A stretch of 64,000 nucleotides of DNA from Sabellastarte sp. h YS-2021 (GCA_964017235.1 OZ024938.1:13011454-13075453), one strand, 5' to 3'. Shown: positions 1 to 11,860, numbered from the stretch's first letter. The notes: a model not told the origin generated them from the letters alone. Made by a program: numbers and translations.

Positions 1-875
1 TGTTACAAAATATTTAACAGGTGAGGGTACAATACTGACTTAAGTCTAAATACAAAAGCCATGGCATCCAATTGTTTATTATTCACCACGTATTGTAATT
101 GACATAATTACTGGGATATACAGACTTGGTAATATTTTTATGGATTGCATTTGTATATCATCGAGAATTAACAAAAACAGTTGCCAATTTTCGCAGATGT
201 TTCATTTAATATGTAAGTAACAACCGGGTTTTATAGAAACACTGTTAGAAAATTATTCTAGAGATCGTCTGCTAGTTTTTTCTTGCAGTATTTTCTGTAT
301 ATAAAACTAGTAGAGAAATCTCGAATAAGAAAGCTTATACATTCACTGGATTTTTTACATGTTGTTCAAAATCATTTCAGAGAATAGGATAATCTGGACA
401 TGCGATGCTACTACAATGTTAGACTTTCGAAATATTGGATTTTTGTCATAGTAGAGTAATTAATACTGCATTTGATCTTGACTTGTATGATAAAAGCATT
501 GTACAAAATTTCTCCAGTAAAAAGTAGACGCCTAAGTTTTAGAAAATTCTACCAATTTTCATATGGATGAATGAATTTTCTCTGTCCAGGCTCAAAAGCT
601 TCACAGCTCTGAACATAATGTTACTATGGTGGAAACATTAGCCAATGCCTATCAAAGAAGGTGGATTCCCCTTAAACGTTCCCAGGGGCCCCCTCTTTTG
701 ACGAAAAAAGTTCACAAATCCAGTAAACATTTTCCAGGTCCTTCAGCCATTATGCATCAACCTCTTCCTTTATAATAGAAGAGCAAGTCCATCAGTAATG
801 TTCATCAGGACTCACTTCGTCAACCTGAGATTTCCTTCTTAGCTTTTTCCTTTCATTCAAACCCATACCTCTGGA
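1..875. other. Intergenic, nothing recognised
   Basis: AT-rich sequence. I see no open frame with coding character, no repeat family I know and no RNA gene here. Confidence 0.5.
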
Positions 876-1103
876 GGGGCCACACAGCGTAGTGGTAACA
901 CACTCACCTCCCACCTCTGAGGTCAGCGGTTAAAACCCTGGACCTCATGTGGGGAAGCTGGTAGTTGCTTACCGATGGTCGGCAGTTTACAGTACAGAAC
1001 CTTGACCAACTGTATGTACTGGTTTCCTCTGCCCAAAAACATATCTGTCGTGATATGATCTGTACAGTGTTGAAAGTGACATAAACCCCCAAATAAATAA
1101 ACA
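876..1103 (+). mobile_element. tRNA-headed SINE, family I
   Basis: Head starting GGGGCCAC with a degenerate tRNA A box (AGCGTAGTGG) and a decayed B box, then the shared central part (GGTTTCCTCTGCCC), then the tail core TGTACAGTGTTGAAAGTGAC followed by AAATAAATAAA. Same layout as the better preserved copies at 24.3, 36.9 and 39.7 kb. An old copy, judged by mismatches in both pol III boxes. Confidence 0.85.
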
Positions 1104-2030
1104 CACCTCTAAGTTGCTACTCTCGATCATCCCTTTTGTCAACTCTATTGTTAATTAAGGACACTGAGTTCCCCCTCTAGTGGAAGATATTGTGACTGCA
1201 AAGAAAATGATTATATCAGACATGCTAAAATGGCCAAAATTGATCGTCCGGTCAAAATTTCTGCCTGTATGATGTCTAGAAATTTTGTAATATCAATCTA
1301 CTGCTTCCTTTCGTAACTTGGCACATGCCTTAACTTAGCAAAACCATAAATGTACACCACTAATGAAGGCTCGGTTATCTTCAGCAACTCATATGCAATT
1401 CCATCATTGCCTCCCAAGGTCATATGCAAGGGCATAAGGTCATATTACACAAGGAGAGTCTCAGGTGGACTAAAACATTTACATTATATACTTATTATGT
1501 ACATATGTAAGGTGACATTAACAAAACTGCGTGACTACATAAAGTTAGTCTTAACATAAGAAATTTTAAGATTAAATAAGGCCACCTGGGAAAGAGTTTA
1601 AATTACTGGAAAAGTTTTGCATTAAAGTTACATAACAGCTTTAAGATTACTCCAAAGTGGAGTCAAATTGAGTTACATGAAATATGTAGGATTTTAAGGT
1701 TTATTGTTTTAAATCCATATGTCATGCCATATAAGGTGAAAATAATAGCTGAAGTGAAACCGGAGAAGAAATTAATTTGTTCAGTATTTCTCCAGATTAT
1801 ATAATCGTTACTGAAAAGGCACTACAAAAGAGGTACTGATTAGATTTTTGTTTTAGCAAAAACATTTGTAATTTTCCCTTATGTCAATGTATAGTTTAAT
1901 CAAAAGAAATCCATATTACTATACAATCACAAATAAGCAATATGTGTCTAGGGTGTGCCTAGTGATAACCTGGGGTGTTAGACTGCATATTTAGAACAAG
2001 TGATAATTCTTCTGACATGTATCATTTTAG
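1104..2030. other. Intergenic, nothing recognised
   Basis: AT-rich. It ends in a pyrimidine-leaning stretch and TTTTAG, which looks like a splice acceptor for the coding stretch that follows, so the last part may be intron. No other feature seen. Confidence 0.4.
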
Positions 2031-3664
2031 TACCATGGCCTACAAACCAAGACAAAGATACTGCATCAAGTTATTCACTGACAAACAATACCATAAATAG
2101 GCTATCCAATCACGATGGTGCTGTTTCTAGAGAGATACAGAAAAATGAAAGTCCAACAACAGACATTCCCTTAATAACTTCCTCGGCAGGGAAAAATGCA
2201 TCCATTTCCTCGGACAAGAAAAGGATGAATGATATCGCCAGCCATGCAATGCGGAATAACATCACCTTAACAACAAGAAGTCATATGACCAAGCACAAAT
2301 TAGCAGCAACCATTAGTCAAATGCAAGTGACAATGAATATAAATATGGTGGAAAATTCACAAATATAGAACAGAGGTATGTATGGAATGCAAACATTAAT
2401 GCCACTGGTCAATGAAAATACAAAAACAAGTCTGTTAATAATTCCTCAGAATTCATCCCAAAGTAACCCTAAGATCTCTAATGTTGATGATATGAATGAG
2501 TGGGAAAAAGTTAATGAAGCTGGTACTAATAATGCCATTAAGCTGTCAGCTGGAACATCCCAAACTAAGTTGATTAATATAAACACTGTTACAGGTGGGC
2601 CTGTCAATACAGATCATCTTCATAGTCATCTCAAGAAGAGAACAATAACGAATAGTGCAAAAATGTACTTGAAAAAGCACCCACCAGTTCTCATAAGAAC
2701 AGTTCTCATAAAGGGAACCACAGATGATTCTTTAAGTAAATATAGTTATAATTCCACTTCACCAATAAACAAAACACAAAAGATGATAACTGACTCACCA
2801 ATAAAACTTTTAAATGCACCAGGAATACTAAGAACCAACAAAGTAAAGAAAATAAATAATTCTCCAGATACCAGTCCAGGTTTGCTAATAAAAAGCAAAG
2901 AAGTTACCACAAACAATGATATAACCAGGATATTAAGTCATGTAGTTAACCAGGGGACAACAGATTACCCTCTATTCAAGTCAGACATTCACACAGCACA
3001 CCCAACTCAACACCATATGAGATTGCCATTAAAATCCTTTGCATACCCTTTACCAAAGGTTATACAGGATCTAATACATTCAATAAATGAAGCTAAGAGA
3101 AGAAAGCTGATCCTTCAGAATTATCCACATTATATTGGTCCTCCTCCACCAATGCTTATAACTAGAGCAGGAGAATCACACAAAGGTGTTTTATCCAAAT
3201 TGGCTACAAGACAGCCTATGGCCATGAATGGCACCAGTAACTTTCAAGCGGAAAAGCTGACACTTCATAATTCTCAAGCCAAGATTGGTAACCATCCACT
3301 AACGCTTATACATCAAAAAGGAGAACCAAGGAGCACTAATGCATTAAACGTTCATAATTTACAATCCATTATTATTAAAAATCCACCAGTGCTTACACCA
3401 AAAAGAGGAGGCTCACACAATGAGTTTGTACCCAAATCAGCCAGCACACAGCCTATGATTATTGGAGACAAAGAAAAGACTACTACCAGTGCATTTGACA
3501 TTTCCATGAAGATATTCACTAATCGTCCACCAGTGTTAATACTGGATGATACAGGAGGATACATGGAGCTACCCAGCAGCCAGCCTGTGATCACTAGTGG
3601 CAGAGAAAAAACACAAGTACTGTCAGTTATCATCAGCCTCAAGGAGATAGTAATCCTGAAGTGA
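2031..3664 (+). CDS. Ser/Thr/Asn-rich repetitive protein, one in-frame stop
   Basis: One frame runs from a likely acceptor (TATCATTTTAG, ending at 2030) to a TGA at 3662-3664, broken only by a TAG at 2366-2368. No ATG start is convincing, so this looks like an internal or last exon rather than a complete gene. The product is rich in Ser, Thr, Asn, Lys and Ile and has no globular domain that I know. Its second half holds degenerate repeats around PPVL or PPML followed 20-30 residues later by QPMI or QPVI, roughly every 145 bases in the last 500 bases. It could be a secreted or mucin-like filament protein, or a decaying gene. I do not recognise the family. The length without further stops and the repeat pattern support real coding, past or present. 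Confidence 0.5.
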
Positions 3665-4785
3665 AATGTCCTTCTGTGGATCAGTTTACGAGCATTCTTG
3701 ATGGGAGCAGGGCAAGGTGGGAGATCACATAATCCTACACACAATAGGCATTTACTTTTAAATGGGGGAAAAAGCAGATGCTGCTTTAAACAAAGTTTGT
3801 AGTTTGTCCAGTTCTTTTTTACTTTAAAAATTAACAATATAAAAGTTTTATAGAATATTGCATATTAATCATCAAACCTATACATTTTATGATCGCCTGC
3901 AATATATATGTAAGTTGTCTTTACACAATTTACAATATTTACGAATTATTTTTTGGTATTTTGGCAATTTTTGTTTTGACATGGGTGCAACTTTGTGGTA
4001 CAAGTTCTGAATATCCTAGTACCCTTGTAGCAATAACTTGTAACCAAATATGGAGAAAAATATCACACCTGTGGCTGTATTCACTAAATCTAAATTATTT
4101 TAAGGCCACTTTATCAATAGAATGTAAAAAAATCTTTGGTAAAGTTTTCCACCATTCACTAATCTTCTTTTATGACTTCCTAAGCAAATGAAACATTCAA
4201 TAAAGGATCCTTTGTTAAAGGAAAGCAATTGAATACCAAAACAAAGGAAAGAGGAATAAAAAAGGAAATCCTAAATATTTAAAGATTCCTTAAAATAAAG
4301 GGTGTTTAGTGAATACTGGGTTGACAATGAAATTTAATGTGCTATTTTTACAGCAAAAAAATTGTATGACTTTTTTCTGTGTAGATTTTCTCTGTAGGGC
4401 TTTTCTCTGTTGTATGAAATAGACCAGTTAAAAGCGTATATATTAATAAGTATCAAGAGTGTATATTTTACTTGATTAAAACTGGTGCAGGATATTTTGG
4501 AAGAAAGAAACATGAACTTGTAGTTATTTCTGTAACTTCATCAATTTGACACACAAGTGAAATGTGTATTATCCTTGAACTTCAGGGGTAATTTATTGCC
4601 ACTACCTAAAAAGAATTTTAATAGAAATGTTATAAATCATGTTTTTCCAAACCACACAATTGTGCAAGTAATATTTTAAAACGCCCCAACATATTGATGT
4701 ACCACATTATCAATTCAATACACCAATGCATCTAGCCTTCTCTGGGGACTGTAATGGAGTCAATAGCTTAATGCATGAAATATTC
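3665..4785. other. Intergenic, nothing recognised
   Basis: AT-rich. A 100-codon frame at 3889-4191 has no family resemblance or splice context that would support it as a gene. Confidence 0.4.
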
Positions 4786-4995
4786 TTTATTTATTTATTT
4801 GGGGTTTTATGTCGCTTTCAACACTGTGCAGGTTATATCACAATGGTTAGTTTTGTGGGTAGAAGGAACCAGTACATACAGTTGGTCAAGGTTCTGTACT
4901 GTAGACTGCCAAACATTGGTAAGCAACTACCAACTTTCCCACATTAGGTATAGGGTTTGAACTGCCGACCTCAGAGGTGGAAGGCAAGTGTGTTA

Positions 4996-5616
4996 GAAGC
5001 GTGAATCAGTTTATGGGTCTAATTTTGGTGAATTTTTGACTTTGAACCTGGATAACACAAAGAGTATTTCATGCATTTTCAATGTTAATTCTTCAAATAA
5101 TAGGTGTGTTATCCCTTTATTACTGTGCCAAATATTAAATCCTTAATATTTATACAAATATTAAAAATGTTGCCTTTTTGGTCTCTAACTGACCAAACCC
5201 TTGAATCAGTTTTTGGGTCTATTTTGAAAAAAAGGTAAACACTGAATGAATACTTCAACTATATGAAGTGTACCATATATGGCATATTATATGTGGTCAG
5301 TAATCAAATAAGAGCCTGTTTTACCAATTTCAAATGTGAAGTAGTGTGTCTGCATGTTTAGATTTCTAGAATATGAAGTGTTTTTGGTGGAAGCAATGAT
5401 CAGTTCATGGGTCTAATTTTGGTATCTTTTTTAGTTCAAACCTTAATAACACATCCAGTATTTCAAATGTTTTCATGCTGATAGCTCAGATGTTATCCCT
5501 TTATCATTGTACCAGATATCATTTTCTAAATATTTGTAGAAATATTAAAGACATTGTCTTTTTTGTCTCTTATTGCTGAAAACCCTGTGATCAGTGTGTG
5601 GGTCTATTTTGGAAAA
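4996..5616 (+). repeat. Four iterated end motifs, ~195 bp apart
   Basis: A motif of the form GATCAGTTNRTGGGTCTAWTTTTG occurs at about 5003, 5203, 5398 and 5589 in the same direction, with spacings near 200, 195 and 191. Types alternate: sites 1 and 3 read GGGTCTAATTTTGGT, sites 2 and 4 GGGTCTATTTTG followed by a run of A. The other end of the element has only the first two (inverted, near 6713 and 6920). Confidence 0.8.
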
Positions 5617-5981
5617 AAAATGTTACACTTGACTTATCACTTCAGAGATTTACAATAATCATGATTTCAAATTGTCCAAATGCACATATTGTTTTCACCC
5701 ATGGCATCCATCTTTGCTGACAAGTGAACGGATGGGTGGGCAGGGGTAAATATCTTGTCTGGCCTGTATCTCAGAATCTGTTAGATGTTACCAAGGATGT
5801 TGATACTTGGTAGGGGTATAGGTTAGGGGTTAAAGATGTGCAATGTCATACTCTGACCTTAGTCTAACCTTTGACCTTGACTCTGTCAAAATTTTTCTAC
5901 AGTAATATTTCTCTCATGACAATGATATATAGATTGCTGCAACTGATTATTACCACCGCCAAGGAGGTATCATTTTTATAA

Positions 5982-6214
5982 TGGGGGCCACGGAGGTGCA
6001 GTGGTAACACACTCGCCTCCCAACTCTGAGATCAGAGTTCGAATCCCAGCCTGACCTCAAGTAGGAAAGTGGCTTGCCCTTGGCCGGCAGTTTACAGTAC
6101 ACAACCTTGACCAACTTTATGTACTAGTTTCCTCTTCTCTTTCAACTACCCGTTGATCTGTGATATGACCTGTGCAGTGTTGAAAGCGACATAAAAACTG
6201 AAATAAATAAATGT
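5982..6214 (+). mobile_element. Family I SINE inside transposon copy 1
   Basis: Head GGGGGCCACGGAGG, B box GAGTTCGAATCCC, the shared centre and tail, ending AAATAAATAAAT. Flanked by an imperfect duplication of TTTTTATAA. The same insertion is present in copy 2, so it happened before the element copies separated. Confidence 0.85.
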
Positions 6215-6962
6215 TTTTTTATAACTGTCTGCTTGTCTCTTTGTCTGCTTGTGTGTTAGGAGGATATTGCAAATAATAGGAGTTGGATCTTCCTGAAAAG
6301 AAATCAGAAGATGTGTCCAACTTACGTTAAATTTTTAGAGTGATCTGGAGACAAAAAATAACTTGGATTTATCTATTTACTTATTATTACATGCATTAGT
6401 AGAGGTATGCACTCTCCAAGTGCTCTGGTTATAGGTAATTTTACCTAATTCTGTTATTTCCATTGGCAGCAATACTTCAATTAATAAATTTTAAAACTTC
6501 ACAACTTTTAGTTAACCAAATAATGATTTGATATTGCCTTGTTTTGATACTTTGCCAAGGTTTTATAATTGAAGTACTTGAAGACACACCACTACACAAA
6601 AGACTTGGCCAAAATTGGCTCACAATTTGGTCAGTGTCCTTGTGTTACAGTCTTTATATAGTGAACCTGAAACAGCTGGGGGTTCAGTCAAGTGTGACAT
6701 TTTTTTTCAAAATAGACCCAAACACTGATTCAAGGGTTTCGGTCAATTAGAGACAGAAAAAGCAAAGTTTTTAATATTTGTATAAATATTAGGGAATTCA
6801 TAATGGGCACAGTAATAAAGGGATAAGACACCTATTATTTGAGGTATTAACATTGAAAATATATGAAATACTCTTTGTGTTATTCAGGTTCAAAGTCAAA
6901 AATTCACCAAAATTAGACCCATAAACTGATTCACGCTTCTACCACTGCACCACTGTGGCTGG

Positions 6963-7897
6963 CTTTTGAACAAGACATGAAAACCAGGTCATTGACCTTG
7001 GACCTAAGCTTATAGGCTTTAGTAAAAAAATAAGTGAAATCTAAATATGGTTAAACTTTTGCTTATTTTTGCTTGGGTGCTATTTCTATTTTAAAAGTTA
7101 GTATGTTTTTGCACAGGTCAGATAGTTTTAATAAGTCCCATTACATTTTTTTCAGTCACACTTAGTTCTAGCATTTAATTTGCTTTGTTTGATATTTCCT
7201 GTTGATAAAATATCTAGGAGCCTGGAACAAGACTACCCAAGATCTAAATGTATACAATACTATACATGCATGCTTCTTTGAGTTAATAATTTGCCCAGTA
7301 CATATTTGGCCCCACTGTTTGGAAAGGTGCTAAGCCCTCTCCTCCCTCCAACTAAATTGATTAATGTTTAACATTTATTAATTAATGAGCTTTAATACCA
7401 CTTGTACACCAATGACCACCAATACTACCCTTGATGGTTACTTCAAGCTATACCCACATGCCTGTTAAATGATTTCATTGGTAATTCATAAATAGGTCAA
7501 TGTACAAGCCTGGGTAGGAATGGTTACAATGTAAAAACTCTGTTAGGAAAACTTCCCGAATGGCGAATAAAGAAAAAATGTAGCACAAATGAAAATAATA
7601 ATAGAACAAATATTGTTTATCTACTTGAGTGATGTTTTTTCTGAATATATCTAACGATGGATGTTTTACTATTATTATCCACCATTGTGTATGATTTATG
7701 GGTTAAATAAAAAACATATTTAATGAGAGAATGTGAAAAAAGCTTGTCAACAATGGACAACAGTGAATATAAAAACTTCAATCTTTAACTTGCAATATAT
7801 CAGTCAATTCTGCATCTTAATTAGAGATATAAATGAAAAACGGCACTTGTTGACGCTAATTATCAATGGTACGGAGGGGCCATTATACACAGAAAAG
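6963..7897. other. Spacer between the two inverted transposon copies
   Basis: AT-rich single-copy-looking DNA. It holds no open frame or repeat that I recognise. Confidence 0.5.
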
Positions 7898-8829
7898 TAG
7901 AAGCGTGAATCAGTTTATGGGTCTAATTTTGGTGAATTTTTACTTTGAACCTGAATAACACAAATAGTATTTGTTATATTTTCAATGTTAATACCTCAAA
8001 AAATAGGTGTGTTATCCCTTTATTACTGTGCCGAATATTAATTCCTTAATATTTATACAAATATTAACAATATTGCTTTTTCTGTCTCTGATTGACCAAA
8101 ACCCTTGAATCAGTTTTTGGGTCTATTTTGAAAAAAATGTCACACTTGACTGAACCCCCAGCTGTTTCAAGTTCACTATATATAGACTGTAACATAAGGA
8201 CACTGACCAAATTGTGAGCCTATTTTGTCAAGTATTTTGTGCACTGGTGTGTCTTCAAGTACTTCAGTTATAAAAACTTTTGTGTGTTTGATGTATAATT
8301 ACTAATGTAAACACATATTTATGTTTGGGGTGTTTTATTACAACATTTACATTTTTCTGATCATCACTCTTAAAGAAATTTAACAGTCGGGGGAAATAGC
8401 ATTGGACGACATTACATAAAGAACTTGCATTGTAAGATATACTAAGGTGCAAGACAAATAACAACTAAAATGTCTGCAAAGTATCAAACCAAGGCAATAT
8501 CAAATCATTAATTGGTAAACTAAAAGTTGTGAGCTTAAAAATTTATTACTTGAAGCATTATTGTCAATGAAAATAAGAATCAGGTAGAATTAACTATAAC
8601 CAGAGCACTTGGAGAGTGCATACCTCTGCCAATGCATGTAATAATAAGTAAGTAGATAAATCCAAGTTACTTTTGTGTATCCAGATGATGATCCAGATCA
8701 CTCTAAAAGTTTAATGGATCTAAGTTGGACACATCATCTGATTTCTTTTCAGGAAGATCCAACTAGTAGTATTTACAATATCCTGCTGACGACAAGCAGA
8801 CAAAGAGACAAGCAGACAGTTATAAAAAT

Positions 8830-9308
8830 ATTTATTGATTTGGGTTTTTACGTCACTTTCAACACTGTACAGGCCATATCATGACGGGTAGTTTGAAGGG
8901 AAGAGGAAACCAGTATATACAGTTGGTCAAGCATCTGTACTGTAAACTGCTGGCCAATAGCAAGCCACTTTCCCACTTTATTTATTTATTTATTTGGGGT
9001 TTTACGTCACTTTCAACACTGTATAGGTCATATCACGATGCGACGGGTAGTTGGAAGGGCAGAGGAAACCAGTACATACAGTTCGTTAGGGTTCTGTACT
9101 GTAAACTGCCAACCAACGGCAAGCAACTACCAGCTTTCCCACTTGAGGCCGTGCCGTGAAGCGCACCTCTGCCTCAGAGGTGGGAGGCGAGAGTGTTACC
9201 ACTCTGCCACCATGGCCCCTTTTCCCACTTGAGGTCAGGCCAAGATTCGAACTCTGATCTCCAGTGGTGGGAGGCGAGTGTGTTACCACTGCGCCTGCAT
9301 GGCCCCCG
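8830..9308 (-). mobile_element. Family I SINE (outer), shared with copy 1
   Basis: Tail at 8830-8968 and head at 9231-9308 on the minus strand, flanked by exact TTATAAAAAT copies (8820-8829, 9309-9318). It sits at the same site as the SINE in copy 1. It is split by a younger SINE. Confidence 0.85.
8979..9220 (-). mobile_element. Younger family I SINE nested in a SINE
   Basis: Complete SINE on the minus strand from the TTTATTTATTTATTT tail to the GGGGCCATGGTGGCAGAGTGG head. It is flanked by exact 10-base target duplications TTTCCCACTT at 8969-8978 and 9221-9230, which are part of the outer SINE. Confidence 0.9.
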
Positions 9309-9699
9309 TTATAAAAATTATACCTCCTTGGTGGATATAATAATCAGTTGCAGTAATCTATATATCATTGTCATGAGAGAAATATGTTTGAAATATTTTT
9401 GTAGAACACATTTTGACAGTCAAGGTCAAATATCAGATTAAGGTCACAGTATGACATTGCACATCTATACCCCTATCAAGTATCAACATCCTTGGTAACA
9501 TCTAACAGATTCTGAGATACAGGCCAGGCAAGATAATTGCCCCTGCCCACCTGCCCACCCATCCTTTCACTTGTCAGCACAGCTAGATGCCATGGGTGAA
9601 TACCTGCATTTCGACACTTTGAAATCATGATTTGGTCAGTCCTAAGTGACCACAGGTGACAGTACATATATAGTAAATCTCTGAAGTAATAAGTCAAGT

Positions 9700-10329
9700 G
9701 TAACATTTTTTTCAAAAATAGACCCATACATTGATCACAGGGTTTTCAGCAATAAGATGCAAAGAAAACTATGAGTTCAATATTTCTACAAATATTTAGA
9801 AAATGATATCTGGTACAGTGATAAAGGGATAAAATCTAGGCTATCGCCATGAAAAAAAAGAAAATACTGGATGCGTTATTAAGGTTTGAACTAAAAAAGA
9901 TACCAAAATTAGATCCATGAACTGATCATTACTTCCACCAAGAACACTTCATATTCTAGAAATATAAACATACAGACACTACTTCACATTTGAAATTGGT
10001 TAAACAGGCTCATTATTTGATTACTGACCACATATAACAATGCCATATATGGTACACTTCATAAAGTTAAAGTATTCATTCAGTGTTTACCTTTTTTCAA
10101 AATAGACCCAAAAACTGATTTAAGGGTTTTGGTCAATTAGGGACAGAAAAAGTAATATTTTTAATATTTGCATAAATATTAGGGGATTAATATTTGGCAC
10201 AGTAATAAAGGGATAACACACCTATTATTTGAGGTATTAACATTGAAAATATATGAAACACTCTTTGTATTATTCAGGTTCAAAGTAAAAAATTCACCAA
10301 AATTAGACCCATAAACTGAGTCACGCTTC
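9700..10329 (-). repeat. Four-iteron end of transposon copy 2
   Basis: Inverse of the copy 1 array: motifs near 9718, 9908, 10105 and 10305 read CAAAATAGACCC or AAATTAGAYCC on the plus strand, with the same order of alternating types. Confidence 0.75.
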
Positions 10330-10501
10330 TATCTCTCTCTGTATATCTCCGTATATAGGTCATACACAACTCGCGGTTGATAGTAAATTTTGTGTATGTA
10401 ATAGATTCTATTGGAAGTTTTTCTTTGTATGATATAATCTACAGCACAATGTTTGTTGATATGATTTGACTGTCAAGTAGATGTTTTTTTCTTACATACA
10501 G

Positions 10502-11619
10502 AAAACACTTTCCACATAGGAGAGTGCAAGCTGCCAAGACAACACTTTTTTATGAGAGATAGATTTCTAGAGAATCAGTCCAAAAAGAAGTGCATCCAAG
10601 ACACCATAAATGCAGAGTCCCAGCTGAATGGAGAGCTGCTGATGTGTCAGTTCATAGTCCAGGGGAAATTCATGCCTGTTGATTTGGGCATTCAGATAAT
10701 CACTACCCAGGCTTTTATTTCCACAAACATCTTCATTGTTTCTTTTGGGGTCATTATGAACGCAGTGTCACTTTTTACCATACGTGAAAGTCATCCATTT
10801 GGAAGGAAGTTCAACTTCTACCTGATTTTGTTATGTATTGTGGACAATCTTAGTCTTGCTGCCGGTCCAGGGTTTAGCATAATAGAATCTCTTTTTTTCA
10901 TTGACATAACTGTGTACAGTGAGTTATATGACATGATGGACTTCTACTATAATGTGACCAAACAAATGCAAGCTGGTCTAATCTGTTTTTGTCTCTATAA
11001 GGATTTTGTTTTTGTCAGATCTATAGGTATTAGTTGTTCAAAGATTTGTTTTACACTGTTAGCCATACTAATTTTGATAACTCTGAATTCTCCAGTTTTC
11101 TGGCTTCGATCCCTTACATCGCGTTTCACACCAAATATCGTGTCAAATACATTTCCAGTATGGCTGCACATACTTATGAGTGGAATACTATCTTTTCTTA
11201 TAATGATTCCTTTAACTATGACATCATGTTCCAAATGCTCTAAATCACTCCCCAAGAAGAGGTCCTTGTCAAGACAGAATACCTGTGTCAAAAAGACATC
11301 TAGCATAGAAAGTGCTGATGCAAATAGCTCCAAAATTTGGTTTTTGCATAGGCTTGGCTTTGTCTACCTGCTCTGCAACATTCCATTGCTTATCGTGGAT
11401 ATGGTCGTAACAGAAGACCAACACAAAGACCTAACCATTGTCACACTGTATAAGTTCATGAAACTTCTGAACCATTCAAACAATGCTCTAATTGTGCTTA
11501 TATTTGTGTCCACTTCTGCACAATTCAGACGAACTATATTCCTTACATTGACAACACTGATTGTAAAAGTAAAAAGAAAAGTTCAAACCAGATCTGTGGG
11601 GCTGTACCCAGAAAATTAG
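10502..11619 (+). CDS. Class A-like GPCR, last exon
   Basis: Open from a good acceptor (TTTTTTTCTTACATACAG, ending about 10501) to TAG at 11617-11619; the first ATG is at 10552, but the frame is open back to the acceptor, so an upstream exon probably supplies the true start. Seven hydrophobic segments can be placed (residues from 10552: about 53-77, 87-108, 133-152, 163-186, 202-224, 262-283, 300-320). Family marks: LLCIVDNLSL in TM2, a Pro in TM4 and TM5, LLCNIPLLIV in TM6, and LNHSNNALIVLIF with STSAQFRR (helix 8) in TM7. An NVT glycosylation site falls in the first outer loop. The DRY box is replaced by a KDF-like sequence and NPxxY is not intact. Likely an orphan peptide or chemosensory-type receptor; ligand unknown. 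Confidence 0.75.
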
Positions 11620-11854
11620 AAATAAATTAGCTATTCTAAAACGACAAAGGTTTGTGTCTGCAATTCTCATTGGTCGAACAGCCAAAAAGCTCGGATGATA
11701 AATCTGGATACAATTCTGCTATTCCAATCATTGAGCACGAGATCTCTTAACTGAAAACCATGGTGTGAATGTTTATGAAGTGGCCCAATAAATTGTTTTC
11801 GTTGTAAAATTGTGGACGGGAATGTCAAGATTTATTTGAAAAGATTATTGAATT

Positions 11855-11860
11855 AATAAA
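11855..11860 (+). promoter_or_regulatory. Poly(A) signal of the GPCR gene
   Basis: AATAAA about 235 bases after the stop codon, in AT-rich 3' untranslated sequence. Confidence 0.55.

Larger units (their letters stand above)
4996..6939 (+). mobile_element. Non-autonomous TA-target DNA transposon, copy 1
   Basis: Ends GAAGCGTGAATCAG at 4996 and its inverse CTGATTCACGCTTC at 6926-6939, flanked by TA on both sides (4994-4995, 6940-6941). Terminal inverted repeats are about 245 bp and clearly alike. TA duplication is typical of Tc1/mariner and a few other superfamilies. No transposase frame is present, so it must have been moved in trans. It carries a SINE (5982-6214) and a dispersed repeat of the kind containing 'GTCTGCTTGTCTC'. 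It interrupts an older SINE. Superfamily assignment is by target site only. Confidence 0.8.
4786..6962 (-). mobile_element. Family I SINE split by a DNA transposon
   Basis: On the minus strand the tail (A/T-rich AAATAAATAAA, the tail core and the TTTCCTC-like centre) lies at 4786-4993 and the first ~20 bases of the head (GCCACAGTGGTGCAGTGG) at 6942-6962. The two pieces join into one SINE if the 1.94-kb element between them and one TA are removed. This gives the pre-insertion sequence for that element. Confidence 0.85.
7900..10329 (-). mobile_element. Non-autonomous TA-target DNA transposon, copy 2
   Basis: Same ends as copy 1 (GAAGCGTGAATCAG at 7900; inverse ending at 10329) and flanked by TA. 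Its interior matches copy 1 in reverse order, so the two copies form a large inverted pair with arms of about 2 kb and a ~960-bp spacer. It is longer than copy 1 because a second SINE has landed in it, and it has an extra segment near 8270-8460. The flanks differ from those of copy 1, so it is a separate insertion and not an inverted segmental duplication. Confidence 0.8.

Noticed and set aside
876-1103. tRNA-like A and B boxes, here and in the other SINE heads, as true tRNA genes
   Set aside because: The heads do not fold as full cloverleaves with proper acceptor stems, and every copy continues into the same SINE centre and A/T-rich tail.
3352-3837. Minus-strand 161-codon frame
   Set aside because: It is the shadow of the plus-strand Ser/Thr-rich coding stretch and has no features of its own.
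4996-10329. The inverted transposon pair as an inverted segmental duplication
   Set aside because: Each copy has its own TA duplication and different flanks, and copy 1 sits in a SINE that copy 2 does not have around it.
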